NCBI GenBank assembly: GCA_050946255.1
Contig: JBMNUL010000020.1
Span: forward strand, 1-23,041
Direction: 5' to 3'
Length of the DNA stretch: 23,041 nt
Source of the DNA: JBMNUL01 sp050946255
Lineage (GTDB): Bacteria; Actinomycetota; Coriobacteriia; Coriobacteriales; CADBOM01
The notes under the pieces are model-generated. The model had not been told where the DNA came from. It made no database searches and was given only the letters and a program-made list of their open reading frames with translations. The translations under genes and the position numbers were made by a program. This document shows positions 1 through 7,424 of the stretch, in pieces; positions within the stretch are counted from its first letter, which is position 1, and each line of letters starts with the position of its first letter.

Positions 1-2
1 GA

Positions 3-1346
3 CCGAGAACCCGCGAGATGACCCAGCGTCTCCATGCGTCGACGATGCCGGAGTTCTTCGGCAAGCGCTACGACAGCAAGTCGCTTCGAGTTGCAGCTGC
101 GGCAATCATATTCGTGTTCCTCATCCCCTACACCGCCAGTGTCTACAACGGACTCTCCCGCCTCTTCGAGATGGCGTTCGGCTTGCCCTACGAGGCGTGC
201 ATCATTGGAATGGCCGTCATCACCTGCATATACGTCGTGCTCGGCGGGTACATGGCAACTGTTGTGAACGACTTCCTGCAGGGAATCGTCATGCTGTTCG
301 GAATAGTCGCGGTGATCGTTGCCGTGCTCAACAACAACGGCGGCTTCAGCGAGGCGGTGATCTCGCTTTCCCAGATTCAGGCCGAGGGAACCGAACTGCA
401 AGGTGCCTTCGTCAGCATGTTCGGGCCAGACCTCTTCAACTTGATAGGCGTCGTGATCTTGACGAGCCTGGGCACCTGGGGGCTTCCCCAGATGGTGCAG
501 AAGTTCTATGCGATCAAGAGCGGCTCGGCAATCAAGCAGGGTGCAATCATCTCCACTATCTTCGCTTTCATCGTCGCAGGTGGCAGCTATTTCCTCGGTG
601 GCTTCGGCCGCCTGTACGCTGGGCAGATAGCCTACAACAACGGCGTTCCAGTCTACGACTCGATAGTGCCGACGATGCTATCCAGCTTGCCGGACATCTT
701 GGTGGGACTTGTGATCGTGCTGGTGCTATCGGCGTCGATGAGCACGCTGAGCTCGCTGGTTCTCACCTCGTCATCGGTGCTAACCCTGGATATGGTGAAG
801 GACAACATCGTCAAGGACATGGGCGAGAAGAAGCAGCTCATCTGGATCAGGGGTCTCATCGTCGTGTTCGTGGTGATTTCTGCTGTGCTTGCATTGGTGC
901 AGTACAACAGCTCGATCACATTTATAGCGCAGTTGATGTCCGTGAGCTGGGGCGCCCTGGCCGGTTCGTTCCTCGGTCCTTTCTTCTGGGGGCTCTACAG
1001 CAAGCGAATCAGCAAGGCGGGTGTATGGACCAGCTTTATCCTTGGAATCGGAATCACCGTCCTCAACATGGCGATCTCCTTCACCAACCCGATCAACTGC
1101 GGCGCTCTGACGATGATCATCTCGATGGTTTGCGTGCCGGTGGTGAGCTTGTTCACCAAGTCGGTGCCATTCGAGATCACCCCTCCCTCGGCAGAGAGTG
1201 CCACAGACCGAGAGGTTGCAGCAGCTGTCGCAGCTTCCGGATCCTCCAACGAGGAGGCTGCAATCAGCGCTTCCGAGGAGAAGGGCGGCACCGGCGTCAT
1301 CTTCGGGAAGAAGGGTCTCCGCCGAGGCTCCGACAAGAAGGGCTGA
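3..1346 (+). CDS. Sodium:solute symporter (SSS family), 5' end missing
   Basis: C-terminal part of an SSS-family transporter, which couples Na+ entry to uptake of a small solute across the cytoplasmic membrane. The reading frame is open to the left edge, so the internal ATG at 18 is not the start; compared with usual family length (about 500 residues) roughly the first 80-100 residues are missing. Visible features are the MPEFFGKRY segment that follows the early helices, about ten hydrophobic helices, the GLPQMVQKFYAIKS segment typical of the family, and the MSTLSSLVLTSSSVLTLDM segment, which matches the helix of PutP-type symporters that holds Na+-site Ser/Thr residues. The last 60 residues are a hydrophilic Ala/Ser/Glu tail ending in basic residues, probably cytoplasmic. 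The substrate (proline, pantothenate, sugar or other) cannot be told from this fragment. The family call is firm. Confidence 0.9.
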   Translation, partial: PRTREMTQRLHASTMPEFFGKRYDSKSLRVAAAAIIFVFLIPYTASVYNGLSRLFEMAFGLPYEACIIGMAVITCIYVVLGGYMATVVNDFLQGIVMLFGIVAVIVAVLNNNGGFSEAVISLSQIQAEGTELQGAFVSMFGPDLFNLIGVVILTSLGTWGLPQMVQKFYAIKSGSAIKQGAIISTIFAFIVAGGSYFLGGFGRLYAGQIAYNNGVPVYDSIVPTMLSSLPDILVGLVIVLVLSASMSTLSSLVLTSSSVLTLDMVKDNIVKDMGEKKQLIWIRGLIVVFVVISAVLALVQYNSSITFIAQLMSVSWGALAGSFLGPFFWGLYSKRISKAGVWTSFILGIGITVLNMAISFTNPINCGALTMIISMVCVPVVSLFTKSVPFEITPPSAESATDREVAAAVAASGSSNEEAAISASEEKGGTGVIFGKKGLRRGSDKKG

Positions 1347-1768
1347 CGGTTGGCTTGGGGTTGATGGCTGGCCTGGGGTTGCACCCGAGCCGAGAGCAAA
1401 ACTGGCCTGGAGGTTGCAGCTGAGAGGGCAACCGAGCCGAGGTTGCAGCAGGTTCGGTCCAACATGCCCGTGGGGATGGCTTGTCATCAGAACTTGAGGG
1501 CGTGCTTAGGTGTAAATCTTGCCTCAAGCTCGGCACACATGGAACTCGTTTATTGTCCCCGTTTGCCCCATGTTCCTCCATTTTGGCCTCATTTTCGGTG
1601 TATACACGTGGCTCTCTGCTCCGTCTGCAATAGACAGATGCGTGGTAGAGTTGAATTGCGCTATTATTTTTTTGTTTTTTCCATTAATGAATTTGCTTTT
1701 TCAGCTGGGGATATTCATTCCTTTAACTGATAATTTCGCTGGAACATCCGAGAGGAAAGGGAAGTCAG
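1347..1768. other. Intergenic spacer with direct repeats and an AT-rich promoter-like end
   Basis: This 420-base gap has no convincing gene. Its left part is G-rich and contains a direct repeat, CTGGCCTGGGGTTGCA at 1368-1383 and CTGGCCTGGAGGTTGCA at 1402-1418, plus CCGAGCCGAG at 1385-1394 and 1432-1441. GGTTGC (1412-1417) and GCAACC (1427-1432) could form a short hairpin, but no T-run follows, so it is not a clear terminator. A 10-bp palindrome GTGTATACAC lies at 1598-1607. The right part (1651-1740) is strongly AT-rich with T-runs and probably contains the yebC promoter, but no good -35/-10 pair with normal spacing was found. TGATAAT at 1728-1734 is the best -10-like string. Confidence 0.4.
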
Positions 1769-2533
1769 ATGTCTGGACATTCCAAGTGGGCAACCACGAA
1801 GCACCGTAAGGCCGCACAGGACGCCAAGCGTTCCGCGCTGTTCTCCAAGCTCTCGCGCAACATCACCGTGGCTGCAAAAGAGGGTGGAGACCCCAATCCC
1901 GACAACAATGCCGCGCTCGCTGCGGCAATCACCAAGGCAAAGGGCTATTCTCTGCCAAAGGACAAAATCGACACTGCCATCAAGAAGGCTTTCGGCAGCG
2001 GCAGCGACGCGGCAAACTACGAGTCCGTTGTCTACGAGGGCTATGGCCCGGCGGGCATCGCTATCTACTGCGAGGCTCTTACCGACAACCGCAACCGCAC
2101 CGCTGCTGATGTGAGGTCGGCATTCAGCCATGCAGGTGGCAACCTCGGTACAACCGGGTCCGTCGCCTTCCAGTTCGAGCGCAAGGGCCAGATCATCGTC
2201 GAGAAGTCCCAGTGCGAGGACGAGGACGAGTTCATGATGGCGGTTGCAGAGGCTGGTGGAGACGATTACGAGGATGCCGGCGACGAGTGGATCGTCTACA
2301 CCGAATTCTCTGCTCTTAACGATGTCAAGAAGGGACTAGAGGAGCAGGGCATCGAGATCAAGGGAGCCGAGCCCATCATGCAGCCCACCGCCCCGACCGA
2401 GGTTGGACTTGCAGACGCTCGAAAGGTCATGAGGCTCATCGACAGGCTCGAGGAGCTCGAGGATCTGCAGAACGTCTACCATACGATGACCTTCTCCGAT
2501 GAGGTCGCCGAGGCTCTCGCCGAGGACGAGTAG
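1769..2533 (+). CDS. yebC: YebC/PmpR family protein
   Basis: YebC-family protein of 254 residues, the usual family length. It opens with the signature MSGHSKWATTKHRKAAQDAKR and continues with FSKLSRNITVAAKEGG, IDTAIKKAFG, YEGYGPAGIAIYCEALTDN and GSVAFQFERKG, all characteristic, so the call is firm. Members are cytoplasmic; they have been described as transcriptional regulators (PmpR-like) and more recently as ribosome-associated factors that help translation of difficult proline-containing stretches, and sequence alone does not decide between these roles. The ATG at 1769 is preceded by a purine-rich ribosome site (GAGAGGAAAGGGAAG, 1750-1764). Location just upstream of ruvCAB is the common actinobacterial order, but a terminator and a separate promoter lie between yebC and ruvC here. 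Confidence 0.95.
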   Translation: MSGHSKWATTKHRKAAQDAKRSALFSKLSRNITVAAKEGGDPNPDNNAALAAAITKAKGYSLPKDKIDTAIKKAFGSGSDAANYESVVYEGYGPAGIAIYCEALTDNRNRTAADVRSAFSHAGGNLGTTGSVAFQFERKGQIIVEKSQCEDEDEFMMAVAEAGGDDYEDAGDEWIVYTEFSALNDVKKGLEEQGIEIKGAEPIMQPTAPTEVGLADARKVMRLIDRLEELEDLQNVYHTMTFSDEVAEALAEDE

Positions 2534-2609
2534 CATTCGGAGGTTTCACAGCGTCCAGACATGTCCTTTACGGGCATGCCAGCACGGTTGGAGAATATTT
2601 TGAAGGAAC

Positions 2610-2647
2610 TGCGGCCGTCTCCGTATCGGGGCGGCCGCATTGTTTTT
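2610..2647 (+). terminator. Intrinsic terminator after yebC
   Basis: TGCGGCCG (2610-2617) pairs perfectly with CGGCCGCA (2632-2639). The bases between can extend the stem (CTCCG with CGGGG around a UAU loop, one bulged T at 2618). The stem is followed at once by TTGTTTTT (2640-2647). This is a textbook Rho-independent terminator and separates yebC from the ruv operon. Confidence 0.9.
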
Positions 2648-2678
2648 CAGCATACACACCAGTCGTTGTAAATCTCTC

Positions 2679-2707
2679 TTGCTATCGAACAAGTGTTCGC
2701 TTAAAAT
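2679..2707 (+). promoter_or_regulatory. ruvCAB promoter
   Basis: A -35 element TTGCTA (2679-2684) and a -10 element TAAAAT (2702-2707) are separated by exactly 17 bases, giving a predicted transcript start near 2714, about 40 bases ahead of the ruvC ATG. The spacer is almost filled by the LexA box listed separately, so LexA binding would block RNA polymerase directly. Confidence 0.75.
2686..2699. promoter_or_regulatory. LexA (SOS) box
   Basis: The 14-mer CGAACAAGTGTTCG fits the Gram-positive/actinobacterial LexA consensus CGAACRNRYGTTCG at every defined position. It sits between the -35 and -10 of the ruvC promoter, the position expected of a repressor operator. The ruv genes are DNA-repair genes commonly under SOS control, which supports the assignment. 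Confidence 0.88.
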
Positions 2708-2754
2708 GAGCAAAGGTCGTAGGCAACGCAGCAGCAAACGCAGAAGGCGATCAT

Positions 2755-3513
2755 ATGCAGAAACCCTTGTTGATAATGGGAATCGATCCAGGTCTGGCCA
2801 ACACTGGTTGGGGTGTGATCGAGGTCAGGGGGTCGCGCAAGAGGTGCGTGGCCTACGGATGCTGCTCTACGTCTGCAGACGACCCGATAGACAAACGTCT
2901 CAAGCAGATTCACGACGGTATAGTCTATGTGATCAAGAGGTATCACCCAACAGAGCTTGGAATCGAATCCATCTTCTTCAGCGCCAACGCCAAGAGTGCG
3001 ATAGCCACAGGCCAGGCCAGAGGTGCGGCGCTTGTGGCGGTTGCGTGCGAGGGTCTCGTCGTGGGGGAGTACACTCCGCTTCAGATCAAGCAGACGATAG
3101 TCGGCAACGGCAGGGCGGACAAGAACCAGGTCACCTACATGGTCAGGACGATACTCGGGCTTGACCACGATCCCAAGCCAGATCACGCGGCAGATGCCCT
3201 CGGCGCCGCGATATGCCATGCCCACTTGCGCAATTCCGTTGAGAAGCGATATGCCGAGGAGCTCGCCAATTCTGATTCTTCGATGAGTGGCGAGGGCGAT
3301 TCCAGAGAAGATTCAAAGGGCCGCGAAAAGCAGGACGGAGACATCTCTATGAGTCCGGCGGAAAAGCTGGCCGCGGCAAAGCTCGAGGTGGAGAGGGAAG
3401 CCCGAAGGGGCAAGGCCAAATCCGGTGGTCTAACCAAAGCAGACCTTGCCAAGCTCGGCATCTCATCGGGTTCTGCGGTTGGAACCGGCACCCGCCTCTC
3501 TGGATGGGAGTAG
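2755..3513 (+). CDS. ruvC: Holliday junction endonuclease RuvC
   Basis: Crossover-junction endodeoxyribonuclease: the RuvC dimer cuts Holliday junctions during recombination and repair, working with RuvAB. The RNase H-like fold is clear from GIDPG (Asp11), the GIESIFF strand (Glu71) and DHAADALGAA. Aligned to family members, the metal-binding residues would be Asp11, Glu71, His144 and Asp147; His in the third place is known from Thermus RuvC, whereas E. coli has Asp. At 252 residues it is longer than the usual 160-190: about 90 residues after the catalytic core form a charged, low-complexity tail rich in Ser, Glu, Lys and Gly. The ATG at 2755 has an AGAAGGCGA ribosome site just upstream. It is the first gene of the ruv operon, 3 bases before ruvA. 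Confidence 0.95.
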   Translation: MQKPLLIMGIDPGLANTGWGVIEVRGSRKRCVAYGCCSTSADDPIDKRLKQIHDGIVYVIKRYHPTELGIESIFFSANAKSAIATGQARGAALVAVACEGLVVGEYTPLQIKQTIVGNGRADKNQVTYMVRTILGLDHDPKPDHAADALGAAICHAHLRNSVEKRYAEELANSDSSMSGEGDSREDSKGREKQDGDISMSPAEKLAAAKLEVEREARRGKAKSGGLTKADLAKLGISSGSAVGTGTRLSGWE

Positions 3514-3516
3514 CAG

Positions 3517-4101
3517 ATGATTTCTTTTCTCAGGGGCAAGGTGTTCTCCAAGAGCTCATCGAAAGCCGTCATAGATGTCAATGGCGTGGGTTATGAGGTC
3601 ATGATGTCCTCGCGGTCGATCAACGCCTTGCCGGCGGTTGGAGACGACGCGATGGTATATGTGAGCATGCAGGTGCGAGAAGACGGGATTTCCCTTTTCG
3701 GGTTCATCGACGAGAGCGAGCGCTTTGTCTACGAGAAGCTGATCACGGTCTCCAGCGTTGGCCCCAAAGTTGCCATAAGCGCTCTGTCATCCTACCCGGC
3801 AGACGAGCTGATGCGGATAATATCAACTGGAGACGTCACGAAGATGACCAAGGTCCCCGGTATCGGGAAGAAAATGGCACAGAGGATAATTATCGATCTC
3901 AAGAATGCCTTCGAGGTCGCTCCATCCGGGGGGATCTTCGAGGAGGGTTCGGAGCCATCTGGTTCCTCGGAGGCGATGATGGCGCTCCTCTCCATGGGCT
4001 TCACCACGGAAGAGGCCGAGCTGGCACTCAAGGGATATACTGGGAAAGACGATTTGCAGGAAATCGTGAAGTACGCGCTCAAGCGTCTCGGAAGCGTGTG
4101 A
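3517..4101 (+). CDS. ruvA: Holliday junction branch-migration protein RuvA
   Basis: RuvA, 194 residues (usual length about 190-205), is the tetrameric DNA-binding subunit that holds the four-way junction and recruits the RuvB motors. The N-terminal OB-fold domain begins MISFLRGKV and contains VDVNGVGYEV-like and REDGISLFGF segments. Two helix-hairpin-helix motifs follow: VSSVGPKVAISAL and VPGIGKKMAQRIIIDLK. After a flexible acidic/Gly/Ser linker, the C-terminal three-helix domain (SEAMMALLSMGFTTEEAELAL onward) would contact RuvB. The start lies 3 bases after the ruvC stop, and the stop overlaps the ribosome site of ruvB, which indicates translational coupling within one operon. Confidence 0.96.
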   Translation: MISFLRGKVFSKSSSKAVIDVNGVGYEVMMSSRSINALPAVGDDAMVYVSMQVREDGISLFGFIDESERFVYEKLITVSSVGPKVAISALSSYPADELMRIISTGDVTKMTKVPGIGKKMAQRIIIDLKNAFEVAPSGGIFEEGSEPSGSSEAMMALLSMGFTTEEAELALKGYTGKDDLQEIVKYALKRLGSV

Positions 4102-4111
4102 GGAGAGGTAA

Positions 4112-5194
4112 TTGGCAGATCTTGAAGAAGATAGCATCCTCTGGGAGGACGACGGTCTCTCCTCCAATTCCGAATCGGGAGAATACCGCTACACGCGCCA
4201 AGTGGACCCTGAGCTAAGCGACGAGGACTTGGGAATAGACCGGTCGCTGCGACCCAAGCGCCTGGACGAGTACATCGGCCAGACTAGGGTGAAGGAGAAT
4301 CTCAGGGTTCTGATTGAGGCCTCGCTGCAAAGGCATGAGACCTTGGACCATATACTCTTCTCTGGACCTCCGGGGCTTGGGAAGACGACGTTGGCCACGG
4401 TGGTAGCCAACGAGATGGGCGTGAACATCAGGGCGACAAGCGGCCCGGCCATCGAGAGGTCTGGAGATTTGGCTTCCATCCTCACCAACCTCGAACCCGG
4501 TGATGTTTTGTTCATCGACGAGATCCACAGGCTCAATCACTCCGTAGAAGAGGTCCTGTATCCGGCTATGGAGGATTGCGTCTTGGACATCGTGATTGGG
4601 AAAGGACCGGCTGCCCGCTCGCTCAGGCTCGACCTGGTCCCGTTCACCTTGATAGGCGCAACCACCCGAACTGGACTTCTCACCGGCCCATTGCGCGACC
4701 GTTTTGGGATGGCCTTCAGGCTCGATTACTACTCCAACGAGGAGCTGACGGAGATCGTGACCAGATCGGCCAACCTCCTCGACGTTGGAATAGATTCCGA
4801 TGGAGCATACGAAATCGCCAGGCGCAGCAGGGGCACCCCACGTCTTGCCAACAGGCTGCTCAAGCGCGTGAGGGATTTCGCCGAGGTGAAGGCGCAGGGC
4901 TACATAACTCGCGACGTGGCCCGAGAGGCCCTTTCCTTTTTCGAGGTAGACGAGCTGGGGCTAGATGTCATGGACAACAAGATCCTGGAAGTTCTCGCCA
5001 AGACCTTCTCCGGAAGGCCGGTGGGGCTCAACACGCTCGCTTCGGCGCTAGGGGAAGACCCTGGGGCCTTAGAGGACGTCTATGAGCCGTTTTTGCTCCA
5101 ATGCGGCCTGATCGACAGGACGTCTAAGGGGAGAATGGCCACCAAGAAGGCCTTCGACCATCTAGGCGTTAGTTATCCCAGTGAGTTATCCTAA
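4112..5194 (+). CDS. ruvB: Holliday junction branch-migration helicase RuvB
   Basis: RuvB is the hexameric AAA+ ATPase that drives branch migration on RuvA-bound junctions. The 360-residue protein shows Walker A GPPGLGKT (residues 85-92), Walker B LFIDEIH (133-139), the sensor-1 stretch IGATTRTGLL (181-190), the arginine-finger region PLRDRFG (193-199), the sensor-2 segment RGTPRLANRLLKR and a C-terminal winged-helix domain with FSGRPVGLNTLA. The start is TTG at 4112, chosen because AGGAGAGG (4101-4108), which overlaps the ruvA stop, is well placed and no in-frame ATG follows before the conserved core. About 40 residues ahead of the AAA+ core are acidic and Ser-rich, longer than in many relatives. 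It is the last gene of the ruvCAB operon; no clear terminator follows. Confidence 0.96.
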   Translation: MADLEEDSILWEDDGLSSNSESGEYRYTRQVDPELSDEDLGIDRSLRPKRLDEYIGQTRVKENLRVLIEASLQRHETLDHILFSGPPGLGKTTLATVVANEMGVNIRATSGPAIERSGDLASILTNLEPGDVLFIDEIHRLNHSVEEVLYPAMEDCVLDIVIGKGPAARSLRLDLVPFTLIGATTRTGLLTGPLRDRFGMAFRLDYYSNEELTEIVTRSANLLDVGIDSDGAYEIARRSRGTPRLANRLLKRVRDFAEVKAQGYITRDVAREALSFFEVDELGLDVMDNKILEVLAKTFSGRPVGLNTLASALGEDPGALEDVYEPFLLQCGLIDRTSKGRMATKKAFDHLGVSYPSELS

Positions 5195-5290
5195 TAGATA
5201 GGTATTGGCTGGCAGGTCTTATGCTTTGGGGCTGGGGGCCTCCTGCATGAGAATAAGCCTTTTCGTGGGCAAGACCGATGATTCGGTGGG

Positions 5291-5824
5291 ATGACTATGC
5301 TTCAAAACGACTACATCATGAGAATGATTCTAGACCTTGCGATGATGATGCGCAGGGCGTTCAACCTTCCCGACAGGGACAAAGGAGATTGCACCGACGA
5401 CATCGAGGCGGCCGTTGGCGAAGCGGTCAACATCGACCCGCATCTGTTCTTCTCACTCGAGCCCGAGTCGGCAGTGGCTCTCCTAGACATGGGTGACGTA
5501 GACGATGAGCTTGCCACATATGTCACTCGGGCGATGTTCTACGAGGCCAAGATTCTCGAGTCGGAGGGAAATATCACCACTGCCACATTGCGCAGACGCC
5601 AAGCCGTGGCGATTTGCAAGAAATATGGGGTCGAGGTCCCTCCGGATAGCGAGTCTGCAGAGGGCCTGGTCCAAGTGTTCCTGGACGTGCTCGATGATGC
5701 GGAAGCAGAAGAAGAAAAGGACTCCGAGAAAAAAGCAGAGGAAGGAAAAGAAGGAGACAGCCCGATCCATGGCGGCAACTTCTCCACCGTGAATGGGATA
5801 CCGCTAGATAAGCTGAAATTCTGA
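5291..5824 (+). CDS. Probable DUF6483 family protein
   Basis: A 177-residue soluble protein of unknown function. The opening MTMLQNDYIMRMI resembles the start of DUF6483 proteins of Gram-positive bacteria, recalled from memory and not searched. The body is mainly helical, with a region (TYVTRAMFYEAKILESEGNI) reminiscent of a TPR-like helical pair. Residues from about 135 to 158 are a highly charged Glu/Lys stretch, followed by a short conserved-looking end, HGGNFSTVNGIPLDKLKF. A start at the ATG at 5291 has GGTGGG just upstream; a second ATG two codons later is also possible. It lies 96 bases after ruvB in the same direction and could be read from the ruv promoter, since I see no terminator between them. 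No catalytic motif is recognised. Confidence 0.65.
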   Translation: MTMLQNDYIMRMILDLAMMMRRAFNLPDRDKGDCTDDIEAAVGEAVNIDPHLFFSLEPESAVALLDMGDVDDELATYVTRAMFYEAKILESEGNITTATLRRRQAVAICKKYGVEVPPDSESAEGLVQVFLDVLDDAEAEEEKDSEKKAEEGKEGDSPIHGGNFSTVNGIPLDKLKF

Positions 5825-5949
5825 ATCTTTTCGTTCAAGGTCGAGTTTTTCTAAAAGCCGTGATTAAATAGTAGGAGTTGTCGGGAGTTCCGTAGCTCTG
5901 GGCAATTTGCCATTGCCATTCCGATACGAGAGAGACGGGGAGCAACCCA
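5825..5949 (+). promoter_or_regulatory. Possible promoter region for the coiled-coil protein gene
   Basis: This 125-base gap contains TGATTAAAT at 5861-5869, which resembles an extended -10 element, without a convincing -35. An 11-bp palindrome GGCAATTTGCC lies at 5901-5911, between that element and the start codon, where an operator could sit. Both are weak signals. Confidence 0.25.
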
Positions 5950-6903
5950 GTGGATGTATTCATTGTTATTTTGGTGATCGTCGTCGTGGTCATTTGCCTC
6001 TTCTTCGTCTGGAGGAGACTGAAGATGGGCAAGGACCCCGAGTATGCGGCAAGGATTGAACGCAAGAAGTCGCGGCGCAACCTAGAGCGACAGAGGAAGA
6101 AAGTCGAGAAGGCAGAGCTCAAGGAGAAGAGGGCGAAATACCGTGAGGCGATTGCCCCTGCCCAGTCCGAGCTCAACAAGGCCAAGCAGGAATACAACCA
6201 AAGGGTCAACAAGGCCGAGGATCTCCTGCGTCATGCCACGCACGATCATGACAAGAGCGTCCACGACCAGGAGAAAGTCATCTCCGACATCGCCAAGAAG
6301 TACAGCGACTACGTCTCTTCGCTGGGGAGCATGAAGCTCTACGTGGACAGGCTTCTCGTTGGAGACACGACCATCAAGATGAACACGACTTTCCGTGCCG
6401 AGGAGATGCGCGGAAGGGACATCTTGGACCACGGGAGCAGTCACAAGGAGTTCACTTTCCGAGAGGCTAAAGATGAAAAAGACGAACCCACCGAGGGCGG
6501 GTCTCTCGTTGGCGGCATCGGCACGCCGGCCATTTCATGGGAGATAATCGCCAGACCCGATTACTGCTACCTGTTCATAACTGGCACCGCAGTGGAATAT
6601 GGGAGCAATCAGGTTGCAATCTGCGTCCCGCTCGATGACGACAATCTCGACCAGGGCGATGAGTTCATGAGGCATCTCAACGAAGTCTCCGACAAGTCAG
6701 AGCAGAACGCGAGGGCAAGAGAGAATGAAACCGCGGAAGCCCAGGCAAAGCTCGAGGAGATTAAGAACGACACAGCTGCCATAGATGCGGCTCAGAAGGC
6801 CCTCGACCAGGAGAGTGCGAACAAGGAGGCCATGATGGCCGCCCAGCTCGCCCTCGACGAGGCGAAGAAGAAGGCTTCAGAGGAGTTCGGTTACACTCCA
6901 TAG
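5950..6903 (+). CDS. Membrane-anchored coiled-coil protein of unknown function
   Basis: A 317-residue protein I do not recognise. Residues 2-21 (DVFIVILVIVVVVICLFFVW) form a single N-terminal transmembrane helix followed by RRLK, so the bulk is probably cytoplasmic. Residues about 35-125 are a long Lys/Glu/Arg-rich coiled coil with heptad-like spacing. A globular middle (about 130-235) includes MKLYVDRLLVGDTTIKM and SWEIIARPDYCYLFITGTAVEYG, which looks like a small beta-rich domain. A second Ala/Glu/Lys coiled coil covers about 240-312. The start is GTG at 5950, with GGGGAG a short distance upstream; the overlapping ATG at 5954 is out of frame. The architecture, helix-coil-domain-coil, suggests a scaffold or envelope-associated role, but nothing in the sequence proves it. 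Confidence 0.75.
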   Translation: MDVFIVILVIVVVVICLFFVWRRLKMGKDPEYAARIERKKSRRNLERQRKKVEKAELKEKRAKYREAIAPAQSELNKAKQEYNQRVNKAEDLLRHATHDHDKSVHDQEKVISDIAKKYSDYVSSLGSMKLYVDRLLVGDTTIKMNTTFRAEEMRGRDILDHGSSHKEFTFREAKDEKDEPTEGGSLVGGIGTPAISWEIIARPDYCYLFITGTAVEYGSNQVAICVPLDDDNLDQGDEFMRHLNEVSDKSEQNARARENETAEAQAKLEEIKNDTAAIDAAQKALDQESANKEAMMAAQLALDEAKKKASEEFGYTP

Positions 6904-6953
6904 AATCGTATAGCCGCCCGCAATACGCTCAAGTGCAGGTAAAATGCGTGATT

Positions 6954-6995
6954 TTGTCAATTGCCGCAAGTTGAAAGTTAATCATGTGATATTAT
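6954..6995 (+). promoter_or_regulatory. Candidate promoter(s) for the cold-shock gene
   Basis: Two options overlap. TTGTCA (6954-6959) and GTTAAT (6977-6982) are 17 bases apart. TGATATTAT (6987-6995) is an extended -10 element with no good -35. Either gives a 5' untranslated leader of roughly 85-100 bases before the cold-shock ATG; long leaders are common on cold-shock mRNAs. Confidence 0.4.
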
Positions 6996-7086
6996 CAGTG
7001 AGCGGTCAGATAGACCTATGGCTATGGCTGTTAAACGAGTAGTTTTGCAGTCAATACAGCTCTATGAGCAGGAAGAAAGGCAAGAA

Positions 7087-7293
7087 ATGGCAAGAGGCAA
7101 AGTCAAGTGGTTCAACCCTGATAAGGGATACGGATTCATCTCCCGCGAGGACGGGGACGATCTGTTTGTCCATTTCAGCGAGATCCAGCAGGAAGGTTAC
7201 AAGACCCTCGACGAGAATCAGGAAGTCGAATTCGATGTCGAGTTCAATGAGGACAAGGGCAAGTATCAGGCTTGCAATGTCCGCAAGCTCTAA
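7087..7293 (+). CDS. Cold-shock protein (CspA family)
   Basis: A 68-residue single-domain cold-shock protein. Such proteins bind single-stranded RNA and DNA through an OB fold and act as RNA chaperones. It has the expected N-terminus MARGKVKWFNPDKGYGFIS, containing RNP1 (KGYGFI), and RNP2 (LFVHF), with the rest of the family pattern intact. The ATG at 7087 is chosen over the in-frame ATG at 7018 because family members begin directly with M-x-x-G-x-V-K-W-F and because AGGAAGAAAGG lies just ahead of it. It is monocistronic: a candidate promoter precedes it and an intrinsic terminator follows 27 bases after the stop. Confidence 0.95.
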   Translation: MARGKVKWFNPDKGYGFISREDGDDLFVHFSEIQQEGYKTLDENQEVEFDVEFNEDKGKYQACNVRKL

Positions 7294-7319
7294 GCAGCTG
7301 TAACATCCTTTGAGACTTT

Positions 7320-7353
7320 GAGGGGCGGCTCGAGAAGAGTTGCCCCTCTTTCT
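7320..7353 (+). terminator. Intrinsic terminator after the cold-shock gene
   Basis: GAGGGGC (7320-7326) pairs with GCCCCTC (7342-7348), and the stem continues inward (GGCTC with GAGTT through G-U pairs) to a GAGAA loop, giving about 12 pairs. TTTCT follows. It ends the cold-shock transcript. Confidence 0.88.
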
Positions 7354-7355
7354 AG

Positions 7356-7386
7356 TTGTAGAATCGACGTGCGCCTTGCTTATTAT
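7356..7386 (+). promoter_or_regulatory. Weak candidate promoter of the queH-queA-tgt operon
   Basis: TATTAT (7381-7386) resembles a -10 box; TTGTAG (7356-7361) is the nearest -35-like string, but the 19-base spacing is longer than optimal. A promoter is expected here because the preceding terminator isolates the operon. I see no preQ1 riboswitch-like structure in the short leader. Confidence 0.35.
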
Positions 7387-7424
7387 TTAAGATTACGGCC
7401 AACGAGCCGAAGGGGTGATTGAGA

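Noticed and set aside
197..1423. A 408-codon open frame overlapping the symporter in another frame
   Set aside because: Composition is His/Arg/Gln-rich with no family resemblance, and the overlapping symporter frame has clear transporter helices; it is a shadow of GC-rich coding DNA.
1443..1809. Two overlapping open frames (1443-1730 and 1519-1809) in the spacer before yebC
   Set aside because: No ribosome site or recognisable motif; they run through T-rich non-coding sequence and the second overlaps the yebC start.
7018..7086. In-frame upstream ATG that would add 23 residues to the cold-shock protein
   Set aside because: Family members start directly at the MARGKVKWF-type N-terminus, and a good ribosome site precedes 7087.
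7354..7424. preQ1 riboswitch ahead of the queuosine operon
   Set aside because: The leader is short and I could not find the characteristic hairpin plus A-rich pseudoknot tail.
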